DNA of 11,021 bases from JABMMZ01 sp044357345. Lineage in GTDB: Bacteria; Bacteroidota; Bacteroidia; NS11-12g; UBA955. The translations under genes and the position numbers were made by a program. Positions 1-7,259 of this stretch are shown here, piece after piece. The stretch is from NCBI GenBank assembly GCA_044357345.1, contig JBIKPR010000078.1, forward strand, positions 1-11,021. The letters are read 5' to 3'. The notes beneath the pieces were generated by a model. The model was not told where the DNA came from. It did not search any database and saw only the letters and a list, made by a program, of their open reading frames with translations. Every line of letters begins with the position of its first letter. The stretch's first letter is position 1.

Positions 1-35
1 AGCAAGTTTTAAATATTTTTATTTAATATTGCTTA

Positions 36-1442
36 ATGAAAATCACATTCCATGGGGCTGCTAGAACCGTTACCGGCAGCAAGCACCTTTTAACAACAGA
101 CAAAGGCACACAAATTTTACTTGATTGCGGCTTGTTTCAAGGTGAAGGGAAAAACACTTTGCCCTTAAATTCTCATTGGGGGTTTGAACCACGTGACATC
201 GATTATGTCTTGCTTTCGCATGCGCACATTGACCATTCTGGTTTGTTGCCTAAATTGTATAAAGACGGTTTTACTGGCAAAGTATACGCCACAGCAGGCA
301 CCATTTCTTTGTGCGAAATCATGCTACTAGATAGTGCACGCATACAAGAAAGTGACCTCAAATACATCAACAAAAGAAAAAGAGAAAAAAAACAAGACTT
401 AATTGAACCTTTATATGATGAAGAAGATGCTAAACAGGTATTAGACAACATGCTTGAATTGCCTTTAAATGGCAAAAAAATAATTGACGATGAAATAACC
501 GTTAGCACATTTGAAAGTGGACATATTATGGGAAGTGTTGCTTTATTTTTAGAAATAAAAAGAAAAGATGGTTCAATCAACACCCTAACTTTCACGGGAG
601 ATATTGGACGAAAAGACGATGCCATAATAAAAGGCCCTGCAGCATTTCCCCAATCGGATTATCTTATTTGCGAAAGCACTTATGGGAACAGATTGCACGA
701 TGCACAAACAGATGTTGAAAGCAAACTATTAGAAGTTGTTAATGAAACTTGTGTTAAAAACCATGGCAAAATCATCATACCAGCATTTAGTTTAGACCGT
801 ACCCAAGAAATCATTTATGCCTTAGACCAATTGGCCCACGATGGCAAACTGCCAAAAATCGATGTATTTGTAGACAGCCCTCTTTCTGTTAAAGCCACAC
901 GAATTATGTCTAAACATAGAGAATATTTCAACAAAGACATCTTAGAATACATTTCAAGAGATGGGAATCCATTTGATTTTCCCAACCTACATTACGTTGA
1001 ATCTACTGAAGAATCAAAGAAAATAAACACTCTAAAAAGCCCATGCATTATTATTAGTTCAAGCGGTATGGCTGAGGCTGGAAGGGTTAAGCACCACATA
1101 AAAAACAACATTGAAAACCCAAACAATACAATCCTATTGGTTGGATACGCTTCAGAATCATCTTTGGCTGGTCATTTAAAAGCAGGCGATGAAGAAGTGC
1201 GGATTTTCGGAGACTTTTTCAAAGTTAAAGCCAAAATAGAAAGTATGGAAAATTTCAGTGCCCATGCTGATTACAAGGAAATGTTGACTTATTTAGAATG
1301 TCAAAACGGCCAGAAAACCAAAAAACTATTTTTGGTTCATGGAGAGATAGACACTCAAAAAGAATGGGCAGACAAACTGATACAAGCCGGCTTCCTAAAC
1401 ATTATCATCCCTGAAAAAGGCGAAACCATTATATTAGATTAG
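36..1442 (+). CDS. beta-CASP metallo-beta-lactamase-fold RNA-processing nuclease (CPSF/YSH1-like MBL hydrolase)
   Basis: The 468-residue product is a cytoplasmic zinc-dependent nuclease-type protein with a beta-CASP domain inserted in a metallo-beta-lactamase fold. Visible metal-site motifs are motif 1 Asp30 (LLDCG), motif 2 HAHIDH (62-67), motif 3 His163 (SGHIMGS) and motif 4 Asp189 (TGDIG). The beta-CASP motifs are A (Glu213, CESTYG), B (His380, SLAGH) and C (His410, FSAHADY). All catalytic positions are intact and the length is normal for bacterial homologues such as TTHA0252. The family cleaves or trims RNA; the actual substrate here is inferred, not shown. The start is ATG at 36; no Shine-Dalgarno site is visible and only 35 nt of upstream sequence are available. 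The stop lies 3 nt before the transporter gene, so the two are probably cotranscribed. A generic MBL hydrolase role cannot be excluded. Confidence 0.93.
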   Translation: MKITFHGAARTVTGSKHLLTTDKGTQILLDCGLFQGEGKNTLPLNSHWGFEPRDIDYVLLSHAHIDHSGLLPKLYKDGFTGKVYATAGTISLCEIMLLDSARIQESDLKYINKRKREKKQDLIEPLYDEEDAKQVLDNMLELPLNGKKIIDDEITVSTFESGHIMGSVALFLEIKRKDGSINTLTFTGDIGRKDDAIIKGPAAFPQSDYLICESTYGNRLHDAQTDVESKLLEVVNETCVKNHGKIIIPAFSLDRTQEIIYALDQLAHDGKLPKIDVFVDSPLSVKATRIMSKHREYFNKDILEYISRDGNPFDFPNLHYVESTEESKKINTLKSPCIIISSSGMAEAGRVKHHIKNNIENPNNTILLVGYASESSLAGHLKAGDEEVRIFGDFFKVKAKIESMENFSAHADYKEMLTYLECQNGQKTKKLFLVHGEIDTQKEWADKLIQAGFLNIIIPEKGETIILD

Positions 1443-1445
1443 AAC

Positions 1446-2213
1446 ATGAATATCAACAAAAAGACCAAACTGTTCATCATACTTGGCAGTTTTTTTATCA
1501 CCAATGCAATTGTCGCTGAATTTATAGGGGCTAAAATTTTTTCATTAGAAAACTCATTGGGATTTAAAGCCTGTGATATTTCATTTTTCGGATTTGACCA
1601 TTTGTCTTTTCAACTTACTTGTGGTGTATTGCTTTGGCCGGTGGTATTTGTGATGACAGATATTATCAACGAATACTATGGCAAAAAAGGTGTTCAACTC
1701 TTGAGTTTTATTGCGGCAGGAATGATTGCATATGCCTTTATCATGGTGTATCTGTCTATGGGTTCTAGTCCCGCGGAATGGTGGATCCACAGTGGCGAAA
1801 AAAGTTCAATAGACAATATGCAAAATGCATTTACAGCTGTATTTGGTCAAGGACTTTGGATTATCGTTGGTTCATTAGTTGCTTTCTTAGTTGGCCAATT
1901 AATTGACGTTTGGGTTTTTCATTTAATCAAAACCAGTTCAGGGGATAAGTATTTGTGGTTAAGAAGCACAGGTTCTACCTTGGTTTCTCAATTGATAGAT
2001 AGTTTTGTCGTTTTGTTCATCGCATTCTATATTGGGAACAATTGGAGTTTAAAACAAGTATTGGCCATTGGCTTAATGAATTACATTTATAAATTTACCG
2101 TTGCACTACTTATAACACCCGTTTTGTATATTTTACACAATGCAATAGACAAATATTTAGGTGATGAAGCATCGGAAAAGATGATTCATTCTGCCGACAA
2201 GCAATACGATTAG
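1446..2213 (+). CDS. yhhQ: queuosine precursor transporter, YhhQ/VUT (DUF165) family
   Basis: The 255-residue inner-membrane protein belongs to the YhhQ/VUT family, which imports the queuosine precursors preQ0/preQ1 used to modify tRNA wobble position 34. About six hydrophobic segments can be seen near residues 9-28, 55-73, 83-104, 129-160, 174-197 and 204-232. Family hallmarks are the WPVVFVMTDIINEYYG stretch (64-79), a GSLVAFLVGQLIDVWVF stretch (142-158) and LWLRSTGSTLVSQLIDS (170-186). The last two contain the repeated QLID signature. The length is slightly above that of E. coli YhhQ because of a hydrophilic tail. The ATG is 3 nt after the nuclease stop, which implies one transcript and translational coupling. 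The symbol is given by family; whether the substrate is preQ0, preQ1 or queuine cannot be read from the sequence. Confidence 0.9.
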   Translation: MNINKKTKLFIILGSFFITNAIVAEFIGAKIFSLENSLGFKACDISFFGFDHLSFQLTCGVLLWPVVFVMTDIINEYYGKKGVQLLSFIAAGMIAYAFIMVYLSMGSSPAEWWIHSGEKSSIDNMQNAFTAVFGQGLWIIVGSLVAFLVGQLIDVWVFHLIKTSSGDKYLWLRSTGSTLVSQLIDSFVVLFIAFYIGNNWSLKQVLAIGLMNYIYKFTVALLITPVLYILHNAIDKYLGDEASEKMIHSADKQYD

Positions 2214-2239
2214 TTTATTCTTTCACATCAAAGTAATTG

Positions 2240-2265
2240 CAGTTTTGCACTGATTTGCAAACCTG
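2240..2265. terminator. hairpin in the convergent gap, possible bidirectional terminator
   Basis: An imperfect inverted repeat (arms 2240-2249 and 2256-2265, loop CTGATT) pairs 9 of 10 positions, with one T/C mismatch at 2243/2262. It sits in the 56-nt gap between the convergent transporter and permease genes, where a two-way terminator is expected. No clear T tract follows on either strand, so the stop function is inferred from position and folding only. Confidence 0.4.
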
Positions 2266-2269
2266 AAAT

Positions 2270-3706
2270 TTACTTACCTTGCTTAGATTTAATATAAAGG
2301 TTGAATCGGTCTATTATTTTTTGATATTTATCTTTATCAAAAATCGCAGATTCACTTGCCGCTTTTTTCAATAAAAAGAATCCCAAAGGCAGAAGGAAAA
2401 AACTAGCCAACCAAGCACCGGCCCATTCTGGCAATATACCTTCCCGGCCCATTTTAACCCCAATCATGTTCACCACGTAATACAGTATAAACATCACTAT
2501 GGATACAACCATAGGCATACCCAGGCCCCCTTTTCTGATAATAGTACCTAGAGGCGCAGCGAGTAGAAACAAAACAATTAAAACAAATGAAAGTGTAAAT
2601 TTCTCATGCCATTTAATGGTAAACATTCTATCATCGTTCTTTATGTCTTCCAATTGTTGGGCAGACGACTCAATGATACTTTTAAGATTGCGGGACGATC
2701 CCAATGCCAATTCCAAAATATTGTATCTATTTTCTTTCGAGAAATTAAGCAATATGGTATCATTGGCTAACGCAGGACTATCCTTTACATTCGTACCTTG
2801 CATTAACAATTTGGGGTCAGGATAATAAGGTCGAAGAAAATCTCGTGTGGCTGTATTTCGATTTTTAATTTCCCTTTTGGCTGAATCTATGGCCAATTGC
2901 AGTTCATTAATATTCATCATAACCGCGCTGCCTTTAAACAAGGCTTTATCGGTTTCTTTAAGATCCAAATCGCTTAAATCGAATGTGATTTTTTGCTCCT
3001 CAAAATAAGTGGTTGTAGAGGGAACTCTACTTTTGTAATTGGCGTTTTCAACCAATTCTTCGTACCGTATGCCTTTAAAAAGGGTGAAATACAAAAGACG
3101 TTTATCGTCGCTTAGCTTCATTTTACCCGACTCTGCACGAATAATTGACAACTCACTATAACCAGGCTTAAGTTCATAGATTAAGACATCTCGTATAACT
3201 TCATTATCGGGATCTTTGCTGCCAATTTTAATTTGATAACCATCAATACCACTATAGAAAACGCCCTCTTTAATATCAAAGGCAGGTTTTTTATTTCGAA
3301 TATCCCACAACAAACTTTTGGCCTCTAAATTGGCTTTAGGAATAACAATGTTTGAAACATAAAATGTCAATATGCTTAAAAACACGATAATTAAAAACGC
3401 AGGCAATAGAGCTCTGTAAATACTTACACCAGAAGCTTTGAGGGCCACCATTTCGTAGGATTCGGAGAGATTGCCGAAAGTCATTAAGCTAGAAAGCAAC
3501 ACAGCCAAAGGCAATGCCATTGGAATTAAATCGGCTAGTGAAAAGAATAAAAGTCTTGCAACCACGTGCCATTCTAAGCCTTTACCGACCAAATCATCGA
3601 TGTATTTCCAAAGAAACAACATCAAAAACAAAAACATAGAAATGAAGAAGGTTCCTAAGAAAGGTCCTATAAATGCTTTAACAACCAGAAGATTTATTTT
3701 CTTCAT
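2270..3706 (-). CDS. LptF/LptG-type lipopolysaccharide export permease (YjgP/YjgQ family)
   Basis: This inner-membrane permease belongs to the LptF/LptG family, which with LptB extracts lipopolysaccharide from the inner membrane and passes it to LptC/LptA. From the ATG at 3706 the protein has 478 residues. Three N-terminal membrane segments (about 12-32, 50-75, 102-122) are followed by a large periplasmic region (about 123-370, expected beta-jellyroll) and three C-terminal segments (about 371-387, 396-418, 429-447). That is the family topology. Conserved stretches are EMVALKASGVS (85-95) and KWHEKFTLSF...APLGTIIRKGGLGMP before and within the second half. The frame stays open to a TTG at 3784, and another TTG lies at 3748. 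I prefer the ATG at 3706 because MKKINLLVVKAFI matches the usual family N-terminus and avoids overlapping the upstream gene. LptF versus LptG cannot be decided from this window. Confidence 0.92.
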   Translation of the reverse strand: MKKINLLVVKAFIGPFLGTFFISMFLFLMLFLWKYIDDLVGKGLEWHVVARLLFFSLADLIPMALPLAVLLSSLMTFGNLSESYEMVALKASGVSIYRALLPAFLIIVFLSILTFYVSNIVIPKANLEAKSLLWDIRNKKPAFDIKEGVFYSGIDGYQIKIGSKDPDNEVIRDVLIYELKPGYSELSIIRAESGKMKLSDDKRLLYFTLFKGIRYEELVENANYKSRVPSTTTYFEEQKITFDLSDLDLKETDKALFKGSAVMMNINELQLAIDSAKREIKNRNTATRDFLRPYYPDPKLLMQGTNVKDSPALANDTILLNFSKENRYNILELALGSSRNLKSIIESSAQQLEDIKNDDRMFTIKWHEKFTLSFVLIVLFLLAAPLGTIIRKGGLGMPMVVSIVMFILYYVVNMIGVKMGREGILPEWAGAWLASFFLLPLGFFLLKKAASESAIFDKDKYQKIIDRFNLYIKSKQGK

Positions 3707-3752
3707 GCCTTTGAATGATTTGCTAATACTAAGCAAACCTTGTTCCAAAAAA

Positions 3753-4154
3753 CTAAGCGCCGATAATGTCTTTAAGCGTTTCAATTTGGGTATGCCAAAC
3801 CTCTGCTATTTCACGCTTTTCAGATTCGGTATCATTGCAAAACTCTGTTACCTTAAGAGCCACGTCTTCGGTTAACTCATCAACAATGATTTCCATTTCA
3901 ATGTATTCATCCTCTGGCGTATTCTCAAAATGAAAACGAGACAATTTATTGTTTATTGATTTATCTAAAGTGGCTTTTACTTCTTGGCCATCATCGTATA
4001 CAAAAACGTAGTCGATCCTACTTTTATTGACAACTTTATGTGCAAACCACTCTTGAAGTCCTGACGCACTTTGAATATAATTGTAAATTAAGCTGGGTGA
4101 AGCGTTAACTGGAAACTCCAATACAACCTGTGCTCTGCTTTGTTTTTTAGTCAT
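3753..4154 (-). CDS. START-like (SRPBCC superfamily) domain protein
   Basis: This small soluble protein of 133 residues resembles the START-like family found in Bacteroidota, a helix-grip (SRPBCC/AHSA1-like) fold expected to form a hydrophobic cavity. Visible features are an N-terminal strand (residues 8-16), the helix SPSLIYNYIQSASGLQEWFA (19-38), a series of charged strands with FHFENTPEDEYIEMEI (74-89) and DELTEDVALKVTEF (92-105), and a C-terminal helix (112-131). The ligand and role are unknown. The frame is open up to an ATG at 4289, but the extra 45 residues fall outside the domain and would overlap the divergent phosphatase gene. The ATG at 4154 (MTKKQSRAQVVLEF) is therefore the likely start. 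The stop is 46 nt before the preferred permease start on the same strand, so the two probably form an operon. Confidence 0.85.
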   Translation of the reverse strand: MTKKQSRAQVVLEFPVNASPSLIYNYIQSASGLQEWFAHKVVNKSRIDYVFVYDDGQEVKATLDKSINNKLSRFHFENTPEDEYIEMEIIVDELTEDVALKVTEFCNDTESEKREIAEVWHTQIETLKDIIGA

Positions 4155-4244
4155 CTTTATACGTTTAGAATTAATACCCGCAATTAAATGAATTTTTATT
4201 GCCCTAAGAAATAAAATTTTAGCAATATTTGTAAAAATTTTCAA

Positions 4245-4895
4245 TTGAAGCAATTTCTCCTCAATAAACGGGTTTCTTTCTTTTGCCATATTCTTCTGGC
4301 TATTGGGATATTGCCTTTTATTTTATTGTTCAAACAGTCGGATACACTCTTATTCATCAACGGCCACTTTAGCAAAACACTTGACCAATTGATGTACCAC
4401 ATCACAAGATTACCTGAGCTGTTCATGATTGTATTTGTTATTATCTTGTCATCCTTCTACGAACGCAAGGTTTTTCTTTCTGCAGTGGTTGCAATGTCAG
4501 TTTGCGGATTATCCATTGTTGTTTTCAAACAATTAATTTTCACGGACTTTGAAAGGCCACTTGCTTGGTTGATTAGCCACAAGGTAAACTACCACAAAGT
4601 AGATGGCATTGGCTTACACTCAAACGGCAGCTTCCCTTCTGGTCATACAATGTCTGCCTTTTGTGCGCTAGCTTTGGCTGGATTTATAAGCAAAAATGGA
4701 TTTGTTCAGTTTTTATTGTTTATCCTTGCCTGCGCTTCAGCTTATTCAAGGGTATATGTCGCCCAACATTATTTAATGGATGTATACGCGGGTGCTTTAA
4801 TTGGCTATTTTTATGCTTTGTTTTTTTACCAATTGTTTTCAAATAAATTAAGAACGCCTTATTGGCAGAATTCAATATTTCGCAAAACCGCATGA
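4245..4895 (+). CDS. PAP2 (type 2 phosphatidic acid phosphatase) family membrane phosphatase
   Basis: The 216-residue polytopic protein belongs to the PAP2 lipid-phosphatase superfamily, whose members dephosphorylate phosphatidate, undecaprenyl diphosphate or lipid A at the outer face of the inner membrane. The catalytic motifs are K95...RP (K95 to R104-P105), SFPSGH (129-134) and SRVYVAQHYLMD (168-179). These give His134 and the expected nucleophile His175 paired with Asp179. Hydrophobic segments lie near 14-30, 58-72, 77-95, 137-148, 154-168 and 181-198. The start is a TTG at 4245: the first in-frame ATG is at codon 50 and would remove the first membrane segment. The leader is very AT-rich with no Shine-Dalgarno site. 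The stop TGA overlaps the next gene's ATG as ATGA. The substrate is not determinable; LpxE/LpxF-like, PgpB-like or UppP-like roles are all possible. Confidence 0.9.
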   Translation: MKQFLLNKRVSFFCHILLAIGILPFILLFKQSDTLLFINGHFSKTLDQLMYHITRLPELFMIVFVIILSSFYERKVFLSAVVAMSVCGLSIVVFKQLIFTDFERPLAWLISHKVNYHKVDGIGLHSNGSFPSGHTMSAFCALALAGFISKNGFVQFLLFILACASAYSRVYVAQHYLMDVYAGALIGYFYALFFYQLFSNKLRTPYWQNSIFRKTA

Positions 4896-6622
4896 AACAA
4901 GAAGTCAACCCACTACATTACCTTATCATTGTATTAATTGGATGTATTTTCTTTCTACCCTTTCTTGGCAATGTACATTTATTTGATTGGGATGAGATAA
5001 ATTTCGCAGAATCTGCACGTGAAATGATTGTAAGTGGCAATTATTCGAAAGTCCAAATCAATTTTCAAGGCTTTTGGGAAAAACCACCTTTGTTTATATG
5101 GATACAGGTAATTTCAATGAAAATATTTGGCATTAACGAATTTGCTGCTCGTTTTCCAAACGCAGTTTTTGGCATTTTAACCTTGTGTTTAATCTACCGC
5201 ACTGGCAAGAGAAACTTCAAGGGACACATTGCCCATTGGTGGGTCTTGTGTTATTTAGGGGCATTTACGCCACATTTATATTTCAAAACAGGACTAATTG
5301 ACCCAGTATTCAACTTTTTTATTTTCCTAGGCATTTTACAGTTTTTTGAAGCACTTAAGTACCATTCAAAGGCCTACAACTCAAACCGTCATTTTCTTAT
5401 CGCTGGTTTGTACACAGGCATAGCCATTTTATGCAAAGGGCCTGTCGCATTATTGGTTAGTCTATTGGTCTTATTGAGCATGGTATTTGCAAAAAGAATG
5501 GTTTGGTTTTTTAGTTTTTCAAACATCTTTTTGTATTTACTCATTACTGGTTTGGTCAGCAGCATTTGGTTTGTACCCGAAACGATTCAAAATGGACCTT
5601 ATTTCATTATCAGTTTTATACAATACCAGATTGAACTTTTTTCGCAAAATGTTGCTGGGCATCAACAACCATTTTACTACCATCCTTTGGTTTTATTGAT
5701 TGGATGTTTTCCGGTATCAATTATTGCGATAGCTGTTTGGAAAAGGAATGAATATTATACCTACCATGAGAATTTATTCCGCACGGTTATGCAATGTTTA
5801 TTTTGGGTGGTTTTGATTTTGTTTTCAATCGTTAAAACCAAAATAGTTCATTATTCTTCTTTGTGTTGGTTACCCTTAACCTTTCTAGGGGCCTATTCAA
5901 TAGAAAGTGTGTACCAAGGCGTATATCGATTTAAATGGCAATTCAAGCTTTTCATAACCCTTATGGGCTTGGTTTTATCCTCTGCTCTGATTGCATTTCC
6001 TTTAACCATGAAGTACAATCGAGAATTCATTGTCAATATGATAAATGACGATTTCAGCAAGGAAAATTTTGCAGCAAATGTCGATTGGCAAATTTATGAC
6101 GCAGCACCAGGACTTTTGTTGTTCTTGTTGATCATCACTTTTGTTATTTTATGGAATAAAAACAAACCTGTTACATTGTTTGGCAGCTTATTGATTGGAA
6201 ACATTATGGTGGTATGTTTAGCTTCCGTTTTGTTAACACCAAAAATCGAGCAACACACACAAGCTGCTGCAATTAACTTCTTTAAATCCAAGGAGAATGA
6301 AAAGTGTTACATTTTTATAACAGGGTATAAAAGCTATGCATCCTATTTCTATGCGAAAGTCAGACCATTGCGCTTTACCGACGGATTAAATTCGTTGAAT
6401 GAAAAATTCATTCGTTCAAAAGGCAGAAAAAGCTTTTTAGCCTTAACAGAATTGGAGAAACATGAGTACGATGACAATCAAAAATATTGGTTATTGCATG
6501 GCAGAGTTGACAGGCCGGTGTATTTCATAGCCAAATCGGATGACCGGGAAGGCCTTGAAAATGAAACCTCCATTTCAGAGCTTTGGAATAAAAATGGGTT
6601 TGTTGTTTACCAAAGAAAATAA
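4892..6622 (+). CDS. ArnT-like integral-membrane glycosyltransferase (GT83/PMT superfamily)
   Basis: The 576-residue GT-C-type membrane protein is related to ArnT (4-amino-4-deoxy-L-arabinose transferase) and protein mannosyltransferases, which move a sugar from a polyprenyl-phosphate carrier at the periplasmic face. The first outer loop carries the catalytic-type Asp34-Glu35 in FDWDEINFAESAREM, followed by FWEKPPLFIW (61-70). CKGPVALL (181-188) and KTKIVHY (315-321) are further family-like motifs. About 11-13 hydrophobic segments lie between residues 8 and 448, and a hydrophilic C-terminal domain of roughly 125 residues follows. The frame is open from a TTG at 4862, but the ATG at 4892 overlaps the phosphatase stop by 4 nt (ATGA), a classic coupling arrangement, and gives a normal N-terminus. 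Donor sugar and acceptor (lipid A, protein or another glycan) are unknown. A terminator follows immediately. Confidence 0.9.
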   Translation: MKQEVNPLHYLIIVLIGCIFFLPFLGNVHLFDWDEINFAESAREMIVSGNYSKVQINFQGFWEKPPLFIWIQVISMKIFGINEFAARFPNAVFGILTLCLIYRTGKRNFKGHIAHWWVLCYLGAFTPHLYFKTGLIDPVFNFFIFLGILQFFEALKYHSKAYNSNRHFLIAGLYTGIAILCKGPVALLVSLLVLLSMVFAKRMVWFFSFSNIFLYLLITGLVSSIWFVPETIQNGPYFIISFIQYQIELFSQNVAGHQQPFYYHPLVLLIGCFPVSIIAIAVWKRNEYYTYHENLFRTVMQCLFWVVLILFSIVKTKIVHYSSLCWLPLTFLGAYSIESVYQGVYRFKWQFKLFITLMGLVLSSALIAFPLTMKYNREFIVNMINDDFSKENFAANVDWQIYDAAPGLLLFLLIITFVILWNKNKPVTLFGSLLIGNIMVVCLASVLLTPKIEQHTQAAAINFFKSKENEKCYIFITGYKSYASYFYAKVRPLRFTDGLNSLNEKFIRSKGRKSFLALTELEKHEYDDNQKYWLLHGRVDRPVYFIAKSDDREGLENETSISELWNKNGFVVYQRK

Positions 6623-6623
6623 A

Positions 6624-6655
6624 AAGTCCCGTTTCGCTCATGCAAAACGGGACTT
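6624..6655. terminator. strong hairpin, bidirectional rho-independent-type terminator
   Basis: A perfect 11-bp stem with arms AAGTCCCGTTT (6624-6634) and AAACGGGACTT (6645-6655) encloses a 10-nt loop. It begins 2 nt after the glycosyltransferase stop and lies in the gap before the convergent lipoprotein gene. On the minus strand the hairpin is followed by TTTTATTTT, a proper U tract for transcripts coming from the lipoprotein side. On the plus strand the tail is weaker (CAATAAAATT). It probably terminates both units. Confidence 0.85.
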
Positions 6656-6674
6656 CAATAAAATTATAGGGTGA

Positions 6675-7223
6675 TTATTCTATGATCAAATCGGTGAATT
6701 TCCCTTCAGTAACCGTATAAGTTGTTCCTGATGAACTAGGGGTCATTGTTGTATTAAATGTTCCGGAAATTTTCTTGTTTACTGCATCAAATTTGGTGAT
6801 GGTCATACTTGATGAAGCTGTGTAGGTGAACAATGTGGTGAACAAAGCCAGCATATTGGTACTAGGCAAATGGTAGATGTTGTAATCTGTGCTTGTCATA
6901 GTATAAGTTCCAATTCTAGCTGGTGTTAACAATACATTCATTAAAAATGCAGTTGAATCGCCAGTTCTAGTTCTGAATGCCAATAAGCTCATAGTATCAC
7001 CTTCTACTGTAACCCGCACAGAAGGCACAATGGTATCAATAAAGAAAGTCTTTTGGGTTCTTGCATCAGATTCCCAAGCAGTACCATTGATTTTGCACGT
7101 AACAATTCCTGTTTTTGCAGTTGGCGTGCTTGGAGTAACTGTATCTTCGGTTTTCTTGCACGAAGACATAAACAGTGTGATGGTTAAAAGCGCTAAGCTT
7201 GAATACTTAATTAAATTTTTCAT
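6675..7223 (-). CDS. small secreted lipoprotein (DUF6252-like, Bacteroidota)
   Basis: This 182-residue predicted lipoprotein starts with a charged MKNLIKY, a hydrophobic stretch (8-18) and a type II signal-peptidase lipobox, MSSC, with Cys22 as the lipid-modified residue. A Thr/Pro-rich linker (about 25-38) leads to a beta-rich domain. That domain opens with VTCKINGTAWES (41-52) and ends with KKISGTFNTTM (150-160) and TYTVTEGKFTDL (168-179). The pattern 'C-x-I-N-G-x-x-W ... I-x-G-T-F ... T-x-G-x-F' resembles small Bacteroidota lipoproteins of the DUF6252 type; the family name is from memory and the function is unknown. The residues after Cys22 (KKTED) are mixed, so surface versus inner-leaflet location is open. 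A promoter is visible just upstream, so the gene need not depend on the barrel operon. A strong terminator lies beyond its stop. Confidence 0.82.
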   Translation of the reverse strand: MKNLIKYSSLALLTITLFMSSCKKTEDTVTPSTPTAKTGIVTCKINGTAWESDARTQKTFFIDTIVPSVRVTVEGDTMSLLAFRTRTGDSTAFLMNVLLTPARIGTYTMTSTDYNIYHLPSTNMLALFTTLFTYTASSSMTITKFDAVNKKISGTFNTTMTPSSSGTTYTVTEGKFTDLIIE

Positions 7224-7230
7224 AACACTG

Positions 7231-7259
7231 CAAATTTAATCATTTTTTATAAACTCCAA
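7231..7259 (-). promoter_or_regulatory. Bacteroidota-type sigma promoter for the lipoprotein gene
   Basis: On the minus strand a TTG (7259-7257) is separated by 18 nt from TAAATTTG (7238-7231), matching the Bacteroidota -33 TTG / -7 TAnnTTTG consensus and spacing. The -7 element ends only 7 nt before the lipoprotein ATG (7223), so the transcript would have a leader of a few nucleotides at most. The -33 element lies directly beside the stop codon of the barrel gene. Function is inferred from consensus and position. Confidence 0.65.

Noticed and set aside
24..31. TAATATTG as a possible -7 promoter element just before the nuclease start
   Set aside because: It has one mismatch to TAnnTTTG, lies 4 nt before the ATG, and no TTG is visible at the right distance upstream within the window.
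203..625. Antisense open frame of 140 codons within the nuclease gene
   Set aside because: It is Ser/Leu-rich shadow coding opposite a well-conserved enzyme, with no recognisable domain. The same applies to the other short frames opposite or within the permease, glycosyltransferase and barrel genes.
4155..4244. Divergent promoters between the START-like and PAP2 genes
   Set aside because: The 90-nt gap is AT-rich and must hold promoters, but neither strand shows a full TAnnTTTG with a spaced TTG. AATATTTG at 4224-4231 is only a one-mismatch match with no -33 partner.
4240..4249. Perfect 10-bp palindrome TTCAATTGAA centred on the PAP2 TTG start
   Set aside because: Short AT-rich palindromes are expected by chance here, and there is no second copy or known operator match.
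4155..4289. Longer START-like protein beginning at ATG 4289
   Set aside because: The extra 45 residues do not belong to the domain and would overlap the divergent phosphatase coding region. ATG 4154 fits the family length.
4862..4891. Ten-residue N-terminal extension of the glycosyltransferase from TTG 4862
   Set aside because: ATG 4892 in an ATGA overlap with the upstream stop is the stronger start, and the extension would overlap the phosphatase gene by 34 nt.
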